Origin: Clostridia bacterium
GTDB taxonomy: Bacteria > Bacillota > Clostridia > UBA1212 > UBA1255
Direction: 5' to 3'
NCBI GenBank assembly: GCA_017963755.1
Contig: JAGCTF010000238.1
Location: 1 to 42,064 of the forward strand
DNA length: 42,064 bases
Made by a program: the position numbers and the translations under genes. This document shows positions 26,017 to 34,162 of this stretch, in pieces. Below the pieces are notes generated by a model. That model made no database searches, had not been told where the DNA came from, and saw only the letters and a list, made by a program, of their open reading frames with translations. Every line of letters starts with the position of its first letter. Positions within the stretch are counted from its first letter, which is position 1.

Positions 26017-27024
26017 TCAAAGCGAAAGCATCTTGCTGGCTTCGATCATTTCGGGATCAAGCGTTTTTTTCATCTTAAGCGCTTCTTCGATATCGAACGC
26101 CACGTACTTCTCGTTTTTAAGGGCAATTATCTTATTGCGTTCTCCGTTGGCAAGCAGTTCCGTTGCTTTCACGGCCATCATACTTGCAGAAACTCTGTCT
26201 TTTACCGTAGGGCTTCCGCCTCTTTGCTGGTAGCCCAGAATCGTCGCATTGGTCGAAATTCCGGTGATCTCTTCTATCTGTTTTGCGATCTCGATCGTAC
26301 CACCGACGCCTTCGGCAATAATAACGATGTAGTGGTGTTTGCCTCTGTTTCTGCATCCGATTATCGGCTGTATTATGTCGGTGTCAATATCGAAGTGACG
26401 TTCCGGGAGTATGCATGCTTCTGCGCCGTCAGCGATCGCGCAGCTCAGTGCGATATATCCGGCACCTCTGCCCATGACCTCCACGACGCTGCAGCGTTCG
26501 TGAGAGTACGCGGTGTCCTTTATTTTATCTATGGCGTCTTTTACGGTATTAAGCGCCGTATCGAAGCCGATAGTGTGATCGGTGCAGTCAATGTCATTGT
26601 CGATCGTAGCCGGAATTCCAACTACGTTCATGCCGATACGCGAAAGATCCCGGGCACCTCTGAACGATCCGTCGCCGCCTATGACAACGATCGCATCGAG
26701 TTTGAACACCTGAGCCATTCTGTATCCGCGTTTGACGCCTTCTTCTGTCATAAATTCAGGGCAACGCGCGGTCTGCAGGATCGTACCGCCGCGGTTCATA
26801 ATATCAGAGACAGACCTTAAATTCATTTCGTACATATCGCCCGAAAGAAGTCCCTCGTATCCTTTTCTGATACCGTATACTTCAAACCCTCTGTATATAC
26901 CTGAACGTACGACGGCCCTTAGCGCGGCGTTCATTCCGGGTGCGTCTCCGCCGGAAGTTAAAACGCCTATTCTTTTAGGTCTGGATACCGATTCTGCTTT
27001 CAATGATTCATTCTGTTCGCTCAT
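26017..27024 (-). CDS. pfkA: ATP-dependent 6-phosphofructokinase
   Basis: Commits fructose 6-phosphate to glycolysis. The 335 residues include GVLTSGGDAPGMNAA at the N-terminus (ATP loop), IGGDGSFRGA near 114-123 (Gly at the position that favours ATP over pyrophosphate), PATIDNDIDCTD near 140 (catalytic Asp), MGRGAGYIAL near 183 and a sugar-binding PERHFD region. The N-terminus carries about 18 extra residues. The start has GGGAGG eight bases upstream. It follows the FAD oxidoreductase gene by 27 bases and is probably the end of the long minus-strand unit from gyrB. Confidence 0.95.
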   Translation of the reverse strand: MSEQNESLKAESVSRPKRIGVLTSGGDAPGMNAALRAVVRSGIYRGFEVYGIRKGYEGLLSGDMYEMNLRSVSDIMNRGGTILQTARCPEFMTEEGVKRGYRMAQVFKLDAIVVIGGDGSFRGARDLSRIGMNVVGIPATIDNDIDCTDHTIGFDTALNTVKDAIDKIKDTAYSHERCSVVEVMGRGAGYIALSCAIADGAEACILPERHFDIDTDIIQPIIGCRNRGKHHYIVIIAEGVGGTIEIAKQIEEITGISTNATILGYQQRGGSPTVKDRVSASMMAVKATELLANGERNKIIALKNEKYVAFDIEEALKMKKTLDPEMIEASKMLSL

Positions 27025-27051
27025 AGTAAAACCTCCCGCAAGCGATATGTA

Positions 27052-28440
27052 TCAGTTATATTTAAATGCAATAGAACGGGCTGCGTGTACACCGGACGCA
27101 GCGGCCTGAGAAAGTCCTCGCGTTATACCTGCACCGTCTCCGCACGCATACATTTTAGGAATTTCCGTCTCGAAGCCGTCTTTTAAAGAAAGCCGCGCAC
27201 TGTAGAATTTGACCTCCACACCGTAAAGCAGCGTATCGTGATTCGCCGTTCCGGGGGCAAGTTTGTCAAGCGCATAGATCATCTCTACGATATTGTCCAG
27301 GTGCCTCTTAGGCAGGACAAGCGAAAGATCGCCCGGAGTTGCGTGCAGTGTCGGTTTTGTGAAGCTCTTTCCGAGTCTGTGATCGTTCGTCCTCACTCCT
27401 CTGACAAGGTCGCCGAAGCGCTGTACGAGCACTCCTCCGGCAAGCATATTCGAGAGAGACGCTATGCGTTTACCGTACTGATACGGTTCATTAAAGGGTT
27501 CAGTAAAGCGGTTGCTGACAAGCAGCGCGAAATTCGTGTTTTCACTGCGCAGAGCTTTGTCAGAATAACTGTGGCCGTTGACAGTGATACACCCGTCAAC
27601 ATTTTCGGTGACAACGTGTCCGTACGGATTCATGCAGAAAGTCCTGACGTCGTCGCCGTACTGCTTTGTCCGGTAAACGAGTTTGGCCTCGTAGACCGTA
27701 TCGGTGATACGTTCAAATACCTGCGCCGGAAGTTCGACGCGAACGCCGAGATCGACCTGGTTGTTGATCAGGTGGATACCGAGATGTTTGCACTGAGAAG
27801 CGAACCATTCAGCGCCGGATCTTCCGGGAGCGCAGATAAGGTACGTGCATGAAAATTCACCTGCTTCTTCCGTCTCCAGAATGAAGTCCCCGTGCGGATC
27901 ATGATGAATGCTGCTCACAGTAGTATCGCACATAAGGTCTGTATACCCGGTAAGATCATCGCAGAGATTACCGAGTATTTCCAGATTTCTTTCGGTCCCG
28001 AGATGTTTCACCTGCGCCTTCAATAAATGCAGGTCATATTTAAGTGCATCTTTCTCGAGTTCCAGTGCGGCGGGAGAACTTGTCGAAAATCTCTCAGTAG
28101 TAGCGCCGAATGAAACGTTTACGCTGTCAACGTATTCGATCAGTTCCATTACGGTCTCAGCAGGCAGATAGTCCTTAAGCCATCCGCCGAACTCAGTCGT
28201 AAAATTAAATTTGCCGTCAGAAAATGCACCTGCGCCTCCGAAACCGTTCATTATAGAACAGTGGCGGCAATTTATGCAGTGATCGACTTTTCCGGCAATG
28301 ATCGGGCATATCCTCTTTTTAAGCGGATTCCCCTGCTCGATCAGCGCAACTTTAAGTCCCGGTGCTTTTTTATGGAGTTCGTACGCGGCGAAAATGCCCG
28401 CGGTACCTCCTCCGATTATTATTACGTCATATTTTTTCAT
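27052..28440 (-). CDS. FAD-dependent oxidoreductase (COG2509-type)
   Basis: A 462-residue flavoprotein. The N-terminal Rossmann dinucleotide motif is GGGTAGIFAA (about 10-19); an ATG-like FAD motif is LICAPGRSGAEWF near 205, and the C-terminal FAD segment is YACGDGAGITRG near 430. A Cys cluster CINCRHC near 56-62 followed by GFGGAGAFSDGK is typical of this uncharacterised family and may bind a metal or Fe-S cluster. The substrate is unknown. AAGGAA precedes the ATG; the gene sits between the PHP-domain gene and pfkA with gaps of about 30 bases, indicating co-transcription. Confidence 0.87.
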   Translation of the reverse strand: MKKYDVIIIGGGTAGIFAAYELHKKAPGLKVALIEQGNPLKKRICPIIAGKVDHCINCRHCSIMNGFGGAGAFSDGKFNFTTEFGGWLKDYLPAETVMELIEYVDSVNVSFGATTERFSTSSPAALELEKDALKYDLHLLKAQVKHLGTERNLEILGNLCDDLTGYTDLMCDTTVSSIHHDPHGDFILETEEAGEFSCTYLICAPGRSGAEWFASQCKHLGIHLINNQVDLGVRVELPAQVFERITDTVYEAKLVYRTKQYGDDVRTFCMNPYGHVVTENVDGCITVNGHSYSDKALRSENTNFALLVSNRFTEPFNEPYQYGKRIASLSNMLAGGVLVQRFGDLVRGVRTNDHRLGKSFTKPTLHATPGDLSLVLPKRHLDNIVEMIYALDKLAPGTANHDTLLYGVEVKFYSARLSLKDGFETEIPKMYACGDGAGITRGLSQAAASGVHAARSIAFKYN

Positions 28441-28471
28441 AGCAGTTCCTTTTTTAACAAGAAAAGAAGTT

Positions 28472-29722
28472 TCAGAACGCCGTATAGTTTCCTGTTACGC
28501 CTTCAACGTAAAACATTGCGTTTTTAATATCTGAAGTCGCATCCTGCTCGTGTTTGATGAGGGCGAAAGTAGCGTCGTGAAGATTCGCGAATTCCGGATT
28601 TCTCTGTGCCTCGCAGATAAATTTCTGTCTGGGAGAATTGATATCTTCTCCGCTTATCTGGAAAAGTCCGTATTTGTCGCAAAGCGCTCTCACTCTTCTG
28701 AGCTGCTCCATCGTATTTCTCGAAGGCATGTATGTAACTGCATTGAATCCGAGCCCTTTGATCGTCTCAAAAAGAAGATCGATATATGAGTCCTCAAATT
28801 TCTGTGCTTTCTTATCGCCTGTCACAGAATCGCCTACGTCTCCGAGATACGCATATGCGCTGATCGCACCGATCCTCTGACCGAGCGCGATAACTTCTTT
28901 TACCGGCGGGCATTCGTCTGTAGCGTCGATATAGAATTTTTCAACAAGGTTGCTCTTAAGTGCGCCTAAAAGGTCGTACTCATATACGGCGTTATCGGGA
29001 TCCATAAGGAACGCTCTTACTTTAGCCGAGATAGGCATACCGAAATCGTTTTCAAGGAAATCTACAACCGCCTGACCTTTTCCAAAGCGTTCAGTGATCT
29101 TTTTTGAAAGCGCGTACAGCAGATGTCTTTCCGTAACGCTGCCACCGAGGAAAGAGTTGGAAAGCGGGAGTACGTCGCGGTCAAAATCAAGCACGATATC
29201 GACGCCCGCGGTCAATTTATTGATGTTTTCGATCATCTTTCTGTTTCTGCGGTTTCTGGCTTCGCTGTAAGGCTTGAAGAAATCGATGACGGCGTCAATA
29301 TTCTGGTGAGGGACTCCGTGAAGCGCCATATACGCCACGCCCTTCTGATCAGGGTTGTTGATCCTGAGCGTCTCAAGAGGAGTGCCCTTCATCGAAGCTC
29401 TGCACTCGGTCCCGATCGTCGTAAGCATGCCGATGATCTTTCCTGCTTCGATAAATTCTCTTGCGCCTGAAAGCGAGTCGTGGTCCATTATTCCGGCTGT
29501 CTTAAGGCCGGAAGTGTACGCCATCCATATCGCTTTCGTAGGAGAATACGGAGAGAATGAATAAGTCGTATGGATGTGGTTGTTAACGTCGTCTCCTGAG
29601 ACGGTCGCTTCGATCTCACCGCGGTCGATCATCGCTTTTAATTCTCTTAATGATTCGAGGCGTACGAGTACGTCTTTATTGTTAAGTCTGTCTACCAGAT
29701 AATCGTATTTGTTCATTGTCAC
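28472..29722 (-). CDS. PHP-domain protein, 416 residues
   Basis: An N-terminal PHP metal-binding region (NHIHTTYSFSPYSP near 46, MDHDSLSGA near 77, GTECRAS near 100) is followed by a long C-terminal part ending in a SGEDINSPRQKF segment that contributes late metal ligands. It is longer than HisJ proteins and lacks polymerase modules; no substrate is known. The start is either GTG at 29722 (AAGGAG five bases upstream) or ATG at 29716 (eleven bases from the same site); only two residues differ. It lies 37 bases after the gyrA-like gene. A cytoplasmic phosphoesterase is likely. Confidence 0.8.
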   Translation of the reverse strand: MTMNKYDYLVDRLNNKDVLVRLESLRELKAMIDRGEIEATVSGDDVNNHIHTTYSFSPYSPTKAIWMAYTSGLKTAGIMDHDSLSGAREFIEAGKIIGMLTTIGTECRASMKGTPLETLRINNPDQKGVAYMALHGVPHQNIDAVIDFFKPYSEARNRRNRKMIENINKLTAGVDIVLDFDRDVLPLSNSFLGGSVTERHLLYALSKKITERFGKGQAVVDFLENDFGMPISAKVRAFLMDPDNAVYEYDLLGALKSNLVEKFYIDATDECPPVKEVIALGQRIGAISAYAYLGDVGDSVTGDKKAQKFEDSYIDLLFETIKGLGFNAVTYMPSRNTMEQLRRVRALCDKYGLFQISGEDINSPRQKFICEAQRNPEFANLHDATFALIKHEQDATSDIKNAMFYVEGVTGNYTAF

Positions 29723-29759
29723 TTTAGCTCCTTTATATAATTTCCGTATAGTTTTAGTT

Positions 29760-32021
29760 CTATTCGAGCAGGCTCAGCTGCTGTGCTTTCTGGTCGTCTT
29801 TTTTAAGAAAGCTGCCCGGAGAAGGAATCGATCTTATCCGGTACGCATTGGCGTCCGCGAGCCCTGCGTTGTCCGCCTTTTTCATATATTTCAGTTTGTA
29901 GTCCTTCTTCGGTTTTAATACCTGAACGCCCTGCGAGCTCTTGGTCGACTTGACCGGGATCAGATCGGATTTTAATGTCACAAGTCTGTCGTTCGTCGTG
30001 GCGCAAACTATATCGCCGGGCACGGACAGATGGAGCGCGTCAACGATCGGGCTCGAGTCGCTGTAAGCGTTAATCAGTTTCTTTCTGTTCGTCTTGGTCT
30101 CGTATGCGTTAAGCGGTACCCGGGCAACTTTTCCGTTCTCAAAAGCGAAGAGCATATCGCCGGAGTAATTGTCCGTCGGAACCATGTAGATTATACGCTC
30201 ATCGCCGGAAATATCAAGAGTATTGACGAGATACTCGCCCAGTGAAGCGGCCTTGCAGTCCGGCAGCTCATGGATACGGAACTTGTAAACGCACTGCTTG
30301 TCAGAGAAGAACAGTATCTCGGATTTATTGTGCCACTCTATCTCCTGCGTAAATTCGTCGTCTTCCTTCAGCTTCTGTTCGGGGTTGTTGCGAAGTGCGA
30401 TCATCGGGATCTTTTTGAAGTATCCGTCGCGCGTAAGGAAGAGTTTCAGATTATAATCGTCGATAAGTTCTTCTTTAGTTATCGTTACGACGTCGTCTTC
30501 GTGAATTATATCGGTAAGCCTGTCTTTACCGTATTTCTTTTCAACGTCGCGAAGCTGCCTCTTGATCAGCGTGCGGATCCTGTTTTCCTTGCCAAGCATA
30601 TCTTTAAGGTCGTCGATCTCTTCGATAAGTCTGGCGATATCCCCTGTTTTTTCGAGAATATATTCCTTGTTCAGGTTGCGCAGTTTGATCTCGGCTACGA
30701 AATTTGCCTGGATCTCGTCTATCCCGAAGCCCCACATAAGATTGGGAATGACCAGATCGTCGCTTTCGGTCTCGCGTACGATCTTTATCGCTTTATCGAT
30801 ATCAAGAAGTATTTTTTCGAGGCCTTTCAGAAGATGCAGTTTATCACTCTTGGTTTTGATATCGAACTGTATTTCACGCTTTATGCATCCGATCCTGAAT
30901 CTGACCCACTCCGCAAGCAATCCTCTGACGCCTAGTACCTGCGGTCTTCCGTCAATAAGCACGTTGAAGTTGCACGCAAAATTCTCCTGGAGCGAAGTCA
31001 TTTTGTAAAGCTTGTTCATCAATGCGTCGGGGTCAATATTTTTTCTGACGTCGAGCGTGATCTTCAGACCGCCGAGGTCCGTCTCGTCGCGGACGTCAAC
31101 GATCTCCTTGATCTTTCCGTCTTTTACGAGCTTCACTATATCGTCCATTATGGTTTCACATACGGTCGTATAAGGGATCTCATAGATCTCGATGCAGTTG
31201 TTTTTCTTGTCGAATCTGTATTTCGCGCGTATCTTTACGCTGCCGCGGCCTTCTTCGATGATCTGGTTAAGTACAGATTGCGAGTAGATGACCGTACCGC
31301 CCGTCGAAAAATCGGGAGCAACGATAAAATGGCTCAGATCACAGTCCTTGTCATCTATATATGCGCACGTTGCTTCGCATACTTCGCGGAGGTTGAAACT
31401 GCATATTTTCGTCGCCATACCGACCGCAAGACCCTCCGTCGAGTTTACGAGGATCGTAGGAAAAGTGACCGGGAACAGCGTGGGTTCCTTCATCGTACCG
31501 TCGTAGTTGTCAACGAAATCCACGGCGTCCCTGTCCATATCGGCGAACAGTTCTTCGCAGATCTTATCGAGTTTGACCTCGGTGTACCTCGGAGCAGCGC
31601 ACTGCATCTCGCGGGAATACTGCTTACCGAAATTGCCCTTCGAATCCACGTACGGATGTAAAAGGGCCTGGTTCCCGCGCGTCAGACGGACAAGGGTATC
31701 ATATATTGCCTGATCGCCGTGAGGGTTCAATTTCATCGTCTCACCGACGACGTTTGCTGACTTAGTGCGGGGGCCTCTCAGCAGTCCTTTTTTATACATC
31801 GTATAAAGGAGTTTCCTGTGTGACGGTTTAAATCCGTCAATATCCGGAATGGCTCGCGACACGATAACGCTCATGGCGTAAGGCATATAGTTTTCTTCGA
31901 GCGTCGTTGTGATGCGTTCCTCGCGGAAAAGTTTCGAAGGATCGCTCTCAACGATAATATCGTCAAACTTTTTATTGACCGGATGCGTGTCTCCGCTGTT
32001 GGATCTATGTTTTTCAGCCAT
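29760..32021 (-). CDS. Type IIA topoisomerase A subunit, GyrA/ParC-like (divergent clostridial type)
   Basis: DNA-cleaving subunit of a type IIA topoisomerase, 753 residues. The catalytic Tyr is in CAAPRYTEV near residue 145, and the winged-helix region reads SHRKLLYTMY and PHGDQAIYD near 100. The position equivalent to the quinolone-relevant Ser83 of E. coli GyrA is Gln here. A beta-pinwheel-like C-terminal part is shorter than in GyrA and lacks a clear GyrA-box. These traits, with the gyrB-like gene directly upstream (35-base gap), fit a second, topoisomerase IV-like enzyme common in Clostridia rather than the main gyrase. AAAGGAT precedes the ATG. Confidence 0.9.
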   Translation of the reverse strand: MAEKHRSNSGDTHPVNKKFDDIIVESDPSKLFREERITTTLEENYMPYAMSVIVSRAIPDIDGFKPSHRKLLYTMYKKGLLRGPRTKSANVVGETMKLNPHGDQAIYDTLVRLTRGNQALLHPYVDSKGNFGKQYSREMQCAAPRYTEVKLDKICEELFADMDRDAVDFVDNYDGTMKEPTLFPVTFPTILVNSTEGLAVGMATKICSFNLREVCEATCAYIDDKDCDLSHFIVAPDFSTGGTVIYSQSVLNQIIEEGRGSVKIRAKYRFDKKNNCIEIYEIPYTTVCETIMDDIVKLVKDGKIKEIVDVRDETDLGGLKITLDVRKNIDPDALMNKLYKMTSLQENFACNFNVLIDGRPQVLGVRGLLAEWVRFRIGCIKREIQFDIKTKSDKLHLLKGLEKILLDIDKAIKIVRETESDDLVIPNLMWGFGIDEIQANFVAEIKLRNLNKEYILEKTGDIARLIEEIDDLKDMLGKENRIRTLIKRQLRDVEKKYGKDRLTDIIHEDDVVTITKEELIDDYNLKLFLTRDGYFKKIPMIALRNNPEQKLKEDDEFTQEIEWHNKSEILFFSDKQCVYKFRIHELPDCKAASLGEYLVNTLDISGDERIIYMVPTDNYSGDMLFAFENGKVARVPLNAYETKTNRKKLINAYSDSSPIVDALHLSVPGDIVCATTNDRLVTLKSDLIPVKSTKSSQGVQVLKPKKDYKLKYMKKADNAGLADANAYRIRSIPSPGSFLKKDDQKAQQLSLLE

Positions 32022-32056
32022 TTATTGTATCCTTTCTGCTTAAATGGAGCAGTTTC

Positions 32057-34024
32057 TTATTCGAGGTCGAGGTCGTCAAGGTAAAGATGTCCTTTTTCGG
32101 CGATCAGCGCTTTTCTGCCGTCAAAGTCGTCGCCCAGAAGAGTTTCGAAATAATCCGATGTCTTTTTAGCATCGTCAGTCATAACACGTATCAAGCGTCT
32201 GGTCGCAGGATTCATCGTCGTCTGCCACATCATCTCGGGTTCGTTTTCACCGAGTCCTTTTGAGCGCTGGATAGTAGCTTTTCCGTCGAGGCCGGACAAT
32301 ATTTTTGCCTTTTCTTTTTCGTCGTAGGCGAAGTACGTTTTGCCCTTGTGCGTTATTTCAAACAGCGGCGATTCGGCAATGTAAACTTTTCCTTCGCTTA
32401 TTAGTGTCGGGGTCAATCTGTAAAGCATTGCCAGTATCAGCGTTCTTATCTGGAAGCCGTCAACGTCAGCATCGGTACAGATTATGATCTTGTTCCAGCG
32501 CAGATTCTGCAGATCGAAGAGCGACAGATCTTTTGCGTGTTTGTTCTGTATCTCTACGCCGCACCCGAGCACGCGCACCAGATTGGTGATGATCTCGCTT
32601 TCAAATATTCTGGCGTATTCCGCTTTCATGCAGTTCAGGATCTTTCCGCGCACAGGCATGACGGCCTGGAATTCGCTGTCTCTTCCCATTTTAACAGAAC
32701 CCAGAGCAGAATCGCCCTCAACTATGTAAAGTTCGCGTTTATCGACGTCTTTGGTGCGGCAGTCAACGAATTTCTTTACCCGGTTGTTTATGTCAATATT
32801 CCCGGAAAGTTTCTTTTTCATTGACGTACGCTGTTTTTCGGCGGATTCACGGCTGCGCTTATTGATAAGCACCTGCTCCATTATCTTATCCGCGTCCATC
32901 TTGTTCTCGATAAAGTAGATCTCGAGGCGCTTGCGGATAAAGTCGGTCATTGCTTCCTGGATAAACTTGTTGGTAATAGCTTTCTTAGTCTGGTTCTCGT
33001 AGCTCGTCATTGTCGAGAACGAGTTGGTAATGACCATCAGTGAATCCTGAACGTCTGCGAAAGTGATCTTGCTCTCGTCCTTGTTATACTTGCCCTGAGT
33101 GCGGATATATTTATCGATCTCGCTCGTAAAAGCGTTGCGCACGGCTTTATCAGGAGAGCCGCCGTTTACGAGGTAGCTTGAATTATGATAGTAGTCAAGC
33201 AGGTTTACGTAATTGTTAAAGCAGAACGCGAGCTGCATTTTCAGCTTGTATTCCGGGAGATCCTCCCTGTCGCGCCCTCTCGTTTCGGTCTCGTAGAACT
33301 GTATCGGCGTGATCTCTTTTTCTTCGGACAATTCTTTCATATAGTCCGTGATGCCGTTTTTATATACGTATTCGAAGCGCTGGTTCGAGGGCTCGTCGTA
33401 AAGCTTAAACGTAAGTCCGGCATTGACAACGGCCTGTTTCTTCAGCATGTCCGTAAAGAACTCGAGCGGAATGTCAATGTCGGTGAAAACTTCAAGGTCC
33501 GGCTTCCATCTCTGGATCGTACCGGTGCGTTTTTCCTGCGTAGGCTCCTTTTTCAGACCGCCGATATTATACCCTTTTTCGAAATGCAGATCATATTTGA
33601 AACCGTCCTTGTAGACGGTGACGTCCATATATTCAGACGAATACTGCGTAGCGCAGGAGCCAAGGCCGTTAAGTCCAAGGCTGTATTCGTAGTTTTCACC
33701 TTCGTTATTGTTATATTTTCCGCCTGCATACAGTTCGCAATAAACAAGTTCCCAGTTATAACGTCCCTCTTTTTCGTTATAATCGAGAGGACAGCCGCGC
33801 CCGTAGTCGCGCACCTGTATCGACTGATCTTTAAAGCGGGTAACTTCTATTACCTTTCCGTATCCTTCCCTTGCCTCGTCAATAGAGTTTGCAAGGATCT
33901 CTACGAACGTATGCTGGCAGCCTTCGAGGCTGTCGGAACCGAGGATCGAAGCCGGCCTTAACCTGACTCTGTCCGGTCCTTTTAATTGAGTGATACTGTC
34001 GTTTCCGTATGACTGCTTTGCCAT
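32057..34024 (-). CDS. Type IIA topoisomerase B subunit, GyrB/ParE-like (divergent clostridial type)
   Basis: ATPase subunit, 655 residues. GHKL motifs are present in divergent form: EILANSIDEA near 45 (catalytic Glu), DYGRGCP near 73, and GLNGLGSCA in the ATP lid. The QTK loop (ENQTKKAI) is kept near 340. The TOPRIM domain has IVEGDSALGS near 433 and DADVDGFQIRT near 516, with FQ in place of the usual SH; QRSKGLGENEP follows. I chose the ATG at 34024, preceded by AGAGGAG five bases upstream, over the one at 34042. It heads the long minus-strand unit after a strong hairpin. It pairs with the gyrA-like gene downstream. Confidence 0.92.
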   Translation of the reverse strand: MAKQSYGNDSITQLKGPDRVRLRPASILGSDSLEGCQHTFVEILANSIDEAREGYGKVIEVTRFKDQSIQVRDYGRGCPLDYNEKEGRYNWELVYCELYAGGKYNNNEGENYEYSLGLNGLGSCATQYSSEYMDVTVYKDGFKYDLHFEKGYNIGGLKKEPTQEKRTGTIQRWKPDLEVFTDIDIPLEFFTDMLKKQAVVNAGLTFKLYDEPSNQRFEYVYKNGITDYMKELSEEKEITPIQFYETETRGRDREDLPEYKLKMQLAFCFNNYVNLLDYYHNSSYLVNGGSPDKAVRNAFTSEIDKYIRTQGKYNKDESKITFADVQDSLMVITNSFSTMTSYENQTKKAITNKFIQEAMTDFIRKRLEIYFIENKMDADKIMEQVLINKRSRESAEKQRTSMKKKLSGNIDINNRVKKFVDCRTKDVDKRELYIVEGDSALGSVKMGRDSEFQAVMPVRGKILNCMKAEYARIFESEIITNLVRVLGCGVEIQNKHAKDLSLFDLQNLRWNKIIICTDADVDGFQIRTLILAMLYRLTPTLISEGKVYIAESPLFEITHKGKTYFAYDEKEKAKILSGLDGKATIQRSKGLGENEPEMMWQTTMNPATRRLIRVMTDDAKKTSDYFETLLGDDFDGRKALIAEKGHLYLDDLDLE

Positions 34025-34048
34025 ATAAACTCCTCTGAACATAGTAAA

Positions 34049-34082
34049 GCGGTAAAATGCCTGATTACGGGCATCTTACCGC
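34049..34082 (-). terminator. Strong hairpin after the aldolase/SDR gene, terminator or gyrB leader
   Basis: On the minus strand a 13-bp stem with one G-U pair (GCGGTAAGATGCC, loop of eight, GGCATTTTACCGC) is followed by TTTACT. It is the best hairpin in the 138-bp gap and lies 24 bases before the gyrB-like start. The U-tract is short, so it may be a weak terminator or an attenuator in the topoisomerase leader. Confidence 0.52.
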
Positions 34083-34162
34083 AGCAGTTAAAACTTATTT
34101 AAAACACAGCCCGGCAATGATAGCTTGCCTGACGTCTGCACGGTTGATCGCTCTGCCGTATA

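Noticed and set aside
34083-34162. A short frame just after the aldolase/SDR stop (IYGRAINRADVRQAI...) that looks protein-like
   Set aside because: It has no start with a ribosome site and is only about 23 codons. A frameshifted C-terminal extension was considered, but the SDR domain already ends normally.
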